A DNA stretch of 64,000 bases, taken from Luidia sarsii (Eukaryota > Echinodermata > Asteroidea > Paxillosida > Luidiidae). Of this stretch, positions 58,601 through 64,000 are shown one piece after another. Each line of letters opens with the position of its first letter. The stretch's first letter is position 1. Position numbers and translations under genes: made by a program. The stretch lies in contig OX465103.1 of the NCBI GenBank assembly GCA_949987565.1, positions 21,820,305-21,884,304 on the forward strand. Reading direction: 5' to 3'. The notes under the pieces were generated by a model. The model was not told the origin of the DNA and made no database searches. It saw nothing but the letters and a program-made list of their open reading frames with translations.

Positions 58601-61600
58601 CCCTTTTCACGGTTTAGATGTGCATAGTGTTACTGTGGTGAAGAAATCTGTGGTTCGAGGATACGGTTCATTGGTGGTGACTGACACTACACGGCACTAT
58701 GTTGAGGCAACCTGGTTGCTCTCTCTCTCTCTCTCTCTCTGAGCCCCTAGTGTGGATGGGCTTAGTGATGATGCTCCGCGTTGCTGTTCTATTACCTGCC
58801 GCCGATAGGGCGAGATGATGCCGATGTCCGCCTCTCTAATCCTTCTCCCGCCTCTCTTGTTCAACAAGTCTTCCACGTACTCCACCACCACGGCCACCTC
58901 GGCCGCATTGAAGAAGGACGGGCTCTGGCCCTCCCTCTCGTCCTTGCCCTCCACCCCGTGGAACAGGATGGGGAAGCTCTGGGCAGAAAAAAAAAACAAG
59001 AAAAACGTGGAGGTCACTGGACTGGAAGCCACTGCCTCCTTGGGAAAGTTGAGGCTACGGGACGACACAAAAAAGGGAAGGCTCGTCGTTTGCAAACAGT
59101 CGGGTCGGTCCCTCTTTGCATGGAGCCTGAGTCTTGGACACATTCAGAAAGGCAGGGGAAGGCACTGGGCAGGGCTAGAATTACGCTTAGAATTGCATTG
59201 GGTGTTTCCTTGAAGAGACCAAATCTGGGATATCAAAATATCTAAAGTTACCAGTCAGATGAGAGAGAATAATGAGGTTTGCTGGACATTGTCTGAGGCA
59301 TTCCAAAATTCCAGCATGCACACTCATTCGTTTGCAGCCATGTTAAGAAAGTGCTTGAAGAGGTGGAAAGGGTAGAATCAACTTTGGAGGTGTGGCAGGG
59401 GGTAGAATCACCTACAAAGGTGTAGTACTGTAGGTGTAGAATCACCTACAAAGGTGTGGTAGGGGGGTAGAATCTCCTACAAAAGTGTGGTACTGGTAGG
59501 GGGTAGAATCACCTACAAAGGTGTGGTAGGGGGGTAGAATCTCCTACAAAAGTGTGGTACTGGTAGGAGGTAGAATCACCTACAAAGGTGAGGTAGTTGA
59601 AGAATCACCTACGAAGGTGTAGTAGGGGTAGAATCACCTACAAAGGTGTGGTGGGGGTAGAACCACCTACAAAGTTGTGGTGGGGGGGGGGGGTAGAATC
59701 ACCTACAAAGGTGTGGTACGGGGGGGTAGAATCACCTACAAAGGTGAGGTGGGGTGAAGAATCACCTACGAAGGTGTAGTAGGGGGTAGAATCACCTAAA
59801 AAGGTGTGGTAGGGGGTAGAATCACCTACAAAGGTGTGGTATGGGGGGGTAGAATCACCTACAAAGGTGTTGTAAGGAGTAGATTTCCCCTACAAAGGTT
59901 TGATAGGGGTAGAATCACCTACGAAGGTGTGGCAGGGGGGGTAGAATCACCTACGAAGGTGTGATAGGGGTAGAATCACCAACAAAGGTGTGGTAGGCGT
60001 TTAATCACCTATGTACACATGAAAGAAAGACAAGGATCTGGATGACACTAATTAATTAATTTATGCTGTGCTGGACAGGCTGTGGTGGAGGAAACACATT
60101 CACGGATTGGGGATGGGGATGGGTTAGATGCCCTTCAAATCAGCAGCCGTAGTTTCTTAGAGGAAACCTGGAAGGAGGATCTCAGAGGTGTCAGAGCCGA
60201 GAGGCCAAACGGCGAGATACCGCCGGGGATTCACCTTCTGGGGCAGCCTGTCCCATGTGCACATGCACTCCCTGACCATCTGGTCGGCGCACGTCTCCAG
60301 CTCGTTGGCGTAGAACATCTGGTTGGGCAGCTTGAGGATGGCCGGGTGGGAGCGGTAGTTGCGCAGGAGCTTGGTCAGGGCGTGGCTGTTGTAGAAGGGC
60401 GCCTCATCCTTGCGCCGGTAGGGCGGGCACTCTGTCATCAGCCGCTCCAGCAGGGACAGGCCTGGGGGGGGGTGGAGGAAAGAGGGAGGGGGGTGGGGGG
60501 GACGCGATGCCATCAGGACCTGGTGAGGGCACTTCCAGGGGGTTGAAATAACCGCTTGACCGAGATCTAGTGAGTCTGGTGATTTTAACATCAGTCCAAT
60601 GTGAGCCACACTAGCCCACAGACCCATGAGCATGCCATTAACCACTTCGCGCCGGGACCTCCGAATCCGGAGGTCAATTGGATTGCCTTTGCAACGGGGC
60701 CCTCCGAATCCGGGCACCACTATTGTCCACATTCTAAACAAAGACTCTTTTCAGCTTAGAACAAAGCAATACGAATCAGTACAAAGACCCTTTTTGACGC
60801 AAGTTGCCACATGAATTTGAAGATTAGCAGCAGTAATTGTGCAATTGTGGGACTTTTACTGTGGAGGATCGAGGGATACCGCGCTGCAGCTGAAAGCACG
60901 CGGGGGACATTGTCTTTGCATGCCACACAGCCCAACGGTCGTCGGTCTGGCATTGGAATTCCCCCCACATTCTTTACCGTAATCTGTACGCTCATTTGTG
61001 GCCGACCAACTCGAAGATTTGACTGCCTGGAGTGGAGGCTGGAGTCTGTGGTCAGGGATTGTCAGCAGCGTACAAGCACGCACACACACACGTCCGTTAC
61101 GGTCCATTGACGACGCACAAAGGGCCCTTTTTCAAACGGATAATCTCTTGACAAAAGCCACAACGAAGTCCGAATTGTGCCAGGTTTTACTCTCTTGTAC
61201 CAATAGTATACCCTTATCGATTTATTTCACAGAAATTTATTGTTCCGAATGTTTTAGCAAGATTTTAAAATGATACATTGTTCAAAAACCCCCATATGGC
61301 GGTCATCGGCGCTGAAAAACCCCCAAGCGCGAAGTGGTTAACGAGTGCCCTGTGATGTCATGCCCACTCACAGAGGTACCATACCGGCAGATAAACCAGA
61401 ACTGGTCACCTACCTCAGTAACTGTCAATTTTGACTGCTGTGGTTGACATACGAGAGAAGAACACTGGCCCAGCTACATGTATCTAGAGCATTTTTCTTG
61501 CACAGTTAAGAAGAAAATCGCCTCCAAATATCACAGCTCATGTCTGATTAACACTGCAAGCTTTAATTTGGTTTACTTGATTTTTTGACATTTCTAGAAA

Positions 61601-62972
61601 AAAAATGCCTGTTGGCGCTGTGCTTAATGTGCCCGCAATGTTATGAATGCTGCTGAATAGTGGGCCGCCTTACCTAGTCCATGCTCCAGGGCTATTGGCG
61701 ACCTCAGGATGGGTCCCAGTTGCTTAGGGTCGCCAGCCAAGACCACTTGGCCTCCTAGGGCGTTGTTTGGGTCCAGGAGATTGGCCAAGGCTATGATAGC
61801 TTCTGGCTCTATGGCATGGCCTGCCTCATCAATGAAGACGTGGGTGAAGTGGTCCTGGGGAAAATCCTGGGCAGTGGCCAGCCTGCAGGAAAGGTTATTA
61901 AGAGAAGCATTTACTACTAAGTGGAAGTTTTGACATACAGGTTTCAAGAATGAAACTGCCTGATCGAGAGAACGAAAAAATTAAAAGGTTGATGATGGAA
62001 GTCTGCAGCTAAAATTGATCCCCTCTAACGCAGCTAAAATTGATCTCCTCTAACAGAGAAATTACACAGAACCTAACAGTTTAAATAAATCTGCTTTTCC
62101 CTCAGGAAATCCATGATGGACAGGCTCATACTTTAGCTAAATGCTCTTCCGAAAGAGGAGGAGGAGGAGGAGGGGGAGGAGGAGGAGGAGGAGGAGGAGG
62201 GGGAGGAGGAGGAGGAGGAGGAGGAGGAGGAGGAGGAGGAGGAGGAGGAGGAGGAGGAGGAGGAGGAGGAGGAGGAGGAGGAGGAGGAGGAGGAGGAGGA
62301 GGAGGAGGAAAGGATCATACTGTGATTATACGTGTGTACATATGTGACCCGGCACAGCGACATGAGGAATATCCCACCAAAACACTTTTCGAGTAAACAA
62401 CGCCTGAAGTCAAAGTATTTTCTCAATTCGATAAAAAACAATTTAATTTTTTTTTGTATTTTCGGAAAGTTAACGTATTGGACGATATTATGTTCAAAGG
62501 ATTTTTCCGATATCCGTCTCTAAATATTGAAAAATTAGGATTTCGGGGGTGTTTGTATACTGTTTTCATGAAAATGTGAAGTTCCTGCCTTTTCGAATGG
62601 CCGCTTTCGAGGAGTTAGAATGGTGCTGCTATATTGTGTTTGGTACCAAATGAACGAGCGAAGTCCCCTTGTACTATTTACAACAGAGTTGTATCATTTG
62701 AAAGCTAATGGTATACTCTTTCACATCATTAGAAAATCTCAAAATCTCAAAAGTGGGGGTTATTCCTCATTATGCTGTGCCGGGTCACATATGGAGTCCC
62801 ATAGCATAGTTGTCCATTGAATTCTTCCCTAGAGACGACAGAGTGTTTCTGTGCCTCACCTTCCTGCTGTGCAGAGTGTGGTCACCAATACTCTCTTGGC
62901 CAGCAGATCCTCCACCGGTGGATAGTAAGTATCTTTGGACCCCCGCTTGTCATAGTTGCACACATCTTTCTC
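55656..62972 (-). CDS. MOV10: MOV10-like RNA helicase, C-terminal part (5' end beyond the window)
   Basis: Superfamily 1 (UPF1-like) RNA helicase acting in RNA silencing and retroelement control. Eight exons, all phases closing: 62972-62860, 61882-61674, 60461-60235, 58978-58796, 58439-58260, 56989-56901, 56071-55956, 55738-55656, giving 399 residues. Counting from the first in-window codon: TTLCTAGR (30-38), Walker B FIDEAGH (54-60), GDPKQLGP (88-95), LLRNYRSHP (139-147), [12 protein letters not shown] (189-200), ISPYRRQ (238-244), [11 protein letters not shown] (262-272), [11 protein letters not shown] (307-317), then [13 protein letters not shown] and a C-terminal NDPEWRGDT. The YTGC and PEWR ends match vertebrate MOV10 better than MOV10L1. 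Walker A and the N-terminal domains lie to the right of 64000. The last two exons encode the acidic tail. It converges on ATRIP. Confidence 0.92.
56548..56694. mobile_element. Palindromic MITE, GGATTTCACAAAGCC family (MOV10 intron)
   Basis: GATTTCATCAAACTC at left and GGCTTCGTGAAACTCACC at right, with GATGCACAGAAACCATATG between. Confidence 0.55.
57113..57341. mobile_element. MITE with GGCTTAGGCTC ends (MOV10 intron)
   Basis: CCCGGCTTAGGCTCGGGC at left and GCCGAAGCCTAAGCCGGG at right are inverted. The interior shares CAACAAAG and TTTTCAGCTTTTGG with the copy at 10262. Confidence 0.6.
57475..58145. mobile_element. CCAATTTCATAGAGC element interrupted by another transposon
   Basis: GGATCCAATTTCATAGAGCTG at 57470 and the body words CTACCCAAACTTAACTACTG and GCAGATTTTCACAC match the copy at 39417-39659. 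The expected AAGCGGCT continuation is found only after a 444-bp insertion, at 58135. Confidence 0.55.
57689..58132. mobile_element. 444-bp non-autonomous transposon, AGCCCTGTCCGCACTGGAC ends, TAA duplication
   Basis: The ends AGCCCTGTCCGCACTGGACT and AGTCCAGTGCGGACACGGCT are inverted with one mismatch. TAA flanks both sides (57686-57688 and 58133-58135), fitting the TWA duplications of PIF/Harbinger transposons. Inner GTTTACCCGAGTCGATAGTCC-like words repeat. No transposase. It lies within the element at 57475. Confidence 0.7.
59385..60010. repeat. Roughly 30-bp minisatellite (gtagaatcacctacaaaggt)
   Basis: About 20 units with a variable G-run spacer (GGTGTGGTAGGGGG forms), in the MOV10 intron between the exons at 60461-60235 and 58978-58796. 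The unit contains CACCTAC...GTAGG inverted words. Confidence 0.9.
60642..61337. mobile_element. 696-bp TTAA-flanked transposon, CCACTTCGCGC ends
   Basis: Ends CCACTTCGCGCCGGG and CAAGCGCGAAGTGG are inverted; TTAA at 60638-60641 and 61338-61341. The first 350 bases are the reverse complement of the 366-bp copy at 30277-30642; the rest ends with the ATACATTGTTCAAAAACCCC block found alone at 47005. Its frames lack transposase motifs. piggyBac or Kolobok origin inferred from TTAA. In a MOV10 intron. Confidence 0.72.
62152..62309. repeat. GGA/GAG trinucleotide microsatellite
   Basis: About 50 triplets, nearly pure, in a MOV10 intron. Gives open poly-Arg/Gly/Glu (plus) and poly-Ser/Pro/Leu (minus) frames without meaning. 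Polypurine and H-DNA-prone. Confidence 0.95.
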
Positions 62973-64000
62973 CTACATAGAGGGCGGGAAAGAAAACAAA
63001 TGGACACATTAAATATCAGGATCGAAACTTCAGGCCCTGTAGATTTTTGAGATGCGCATTTTGGTCATTTTAGTCGGACTAGTCAGACTGTAACATTTTT
63101 GAGTTACTTTAAATTCTTACATTTAACCTGAAGGGATTCCTCCGAATCCGGACACCAATGTTGTCCTGGTTTTAAAGCAAGACTTTTAGAGTTTCAAAGC
63201 AAATATTGTGTGGCATGAACAAAGGCTGCACACCGATAGTCACAGATTTGACTCTCTTGTACACATAGTGTAGTGTGCTCTTATAGTGATTCACTTTGCA
63301 CAGGTTTTCACTGTTCGAGTTTTTAAAAAGTGATATTTGGGCAGCCCTCAAAGGAGAGGGCTCAGAGTTTTAAGGAGGCTGTACATCATTTCTTGATTGG
63401 CCAGACATACATGTAGTCCAAGGCATTCCCCAGCACATTTTTAGGCATCTTTTTTCTAAAGTCCTATTAATGTTGCTGTGCGTGCTCTTTGCCTGTTGTA
63501 TTTTGTTTTTGTGAGATGTTTGAATTCCCTCCAGCGCCGTTTGTCATTCTTGACCGTAGTTGGCGGGATTGAATTTTGTATAAATAAAAAAAATACAAAA
63601 ATACAAAAATACAACAACAACAAAATACAAAAATGTTGCAAACTGCTTACTGACTAAAATTACAAAAAATGCAAATCTCACAATTTTAGTGGGCCTGACG
63701 TTTCGATCCTAGCAGGACCTTTCTCAAAGGCAGAGTGACAAGGACAAAACAGACACAAGAAGGACGGGGGAAGAGAGTGAATAGGACACGGATGAGAAAC
63801 AAATGACAAAGAGGAAAGCTGGTAGGGTGAGACCAAAGGGGAGGGCAAGGAGTAGGGTAGGGATTAGTGAGAAGAGGGGAAAAGATCAAAGAGAGAAGTG
63901 TGGAGGAGTGAACGCTCCTGGAGTTTTTCAAAAACCCTGCCTGGCGGTCATGGGCACTGAAAAGTTGCCTGGTGATCACCGAGTGTACTCAGCTGTGGCC
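62973..64000. other. Intron of the MOV10-like gene to the window edge
   Basis: No further helicase exon is visible, so the Walker A exon lies beyond 64000. Contains a partial fold-back repeat at 63020-63085, a CCTCCGAATCCGG word of the TTAA family at 63137-63150 and the repeat at 63625. Confidence 0.5.
63625..63915. mobile_element. Long copy of the GTTTCGATCC...CAAAGGCAG repeat
   Basis: Starts TTGCAAACTGCTTACTGAC, then CTGACGTTTCGATCCTAGC and CAAAGGCAGAGTGACAAGG, then the purine-rich GAGGGCAAGGAGTAGGG segment, colinear with 40985-41260. Confidence 0.6.

Noticed and set aside
60082..60546. 154-codon plus-strand frame opposite a MOV10 exon
   Set aside because: Antisense shadow of the helicase exon at 60461-60235.
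62133..62441. Poly-Ser and poly-Arg frames
   Set aside because: Trinucleotide repeat in a MOV10 intron.

Overview
The window reads as animal nuclear DNA. Genes are split by GT-AG introns, exons are GC-rich against AT-rich surroundings, and the rest is packed with minisatellites, hairpin-type DNA transposons, tRNA-derived SINEs and retroelement debris. The protein families, repeats of the type seen in marine deuterostomes, and many CATGTACATG-like words suggest an echinoderm-like invertebrate deuterostome. That placement is inference; the gene identifications are much firmer.

Positions 1-31900 hold little coding sequence: two opposed copies of one non-LTR retrotransposon tail, a CAGT tetranucleotide tract, a 200-bp assembly gap, several palindromic elements, and one isolated GC-rich terminal exon at 18700-18894 of a gene I do not recognise.

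Positions 31910-62972 hold three genes that I could reconstruct with every splice phase closing. NDUFB11, a mitochondrial complex I subunit, lies on the minus strand (3 exons, 176 aa). ATRIP, the partner of the ATR checkpoint kinase, lies on the plus strand (12 exons, 1115 aa). Their start codons are 1.47 kb apart and divergent, so they may share a promoter region. The 3' portion of a MOV10-type RNA helicase lies on the minus strand (8 exons, 399 residues, from just upstream of the DEAG box to the C-terminus). It converges on ATRIP and runs off the right edge. These are a respiratory, a DNA-damage and an RNA-silencing gene; nothing suggests they act together.

The most interesting content is mobile. 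Three 183-bp hairpin elements and a 681-bp relative share termini and are flanked by 9-bp target duplications; all four lie in or beside NDUFB11. A fourth hairpin type with a perfect 9-bp duplication lies in an ATRIP intron. A 1529-bp hAT-like element splits a 17-bp minisatellite in another ATRIP intron. One palindromic family keeps its self-complementarity although copies differ in sequence. I found no CRISPR array, operon, or convincing new enzymatic system.
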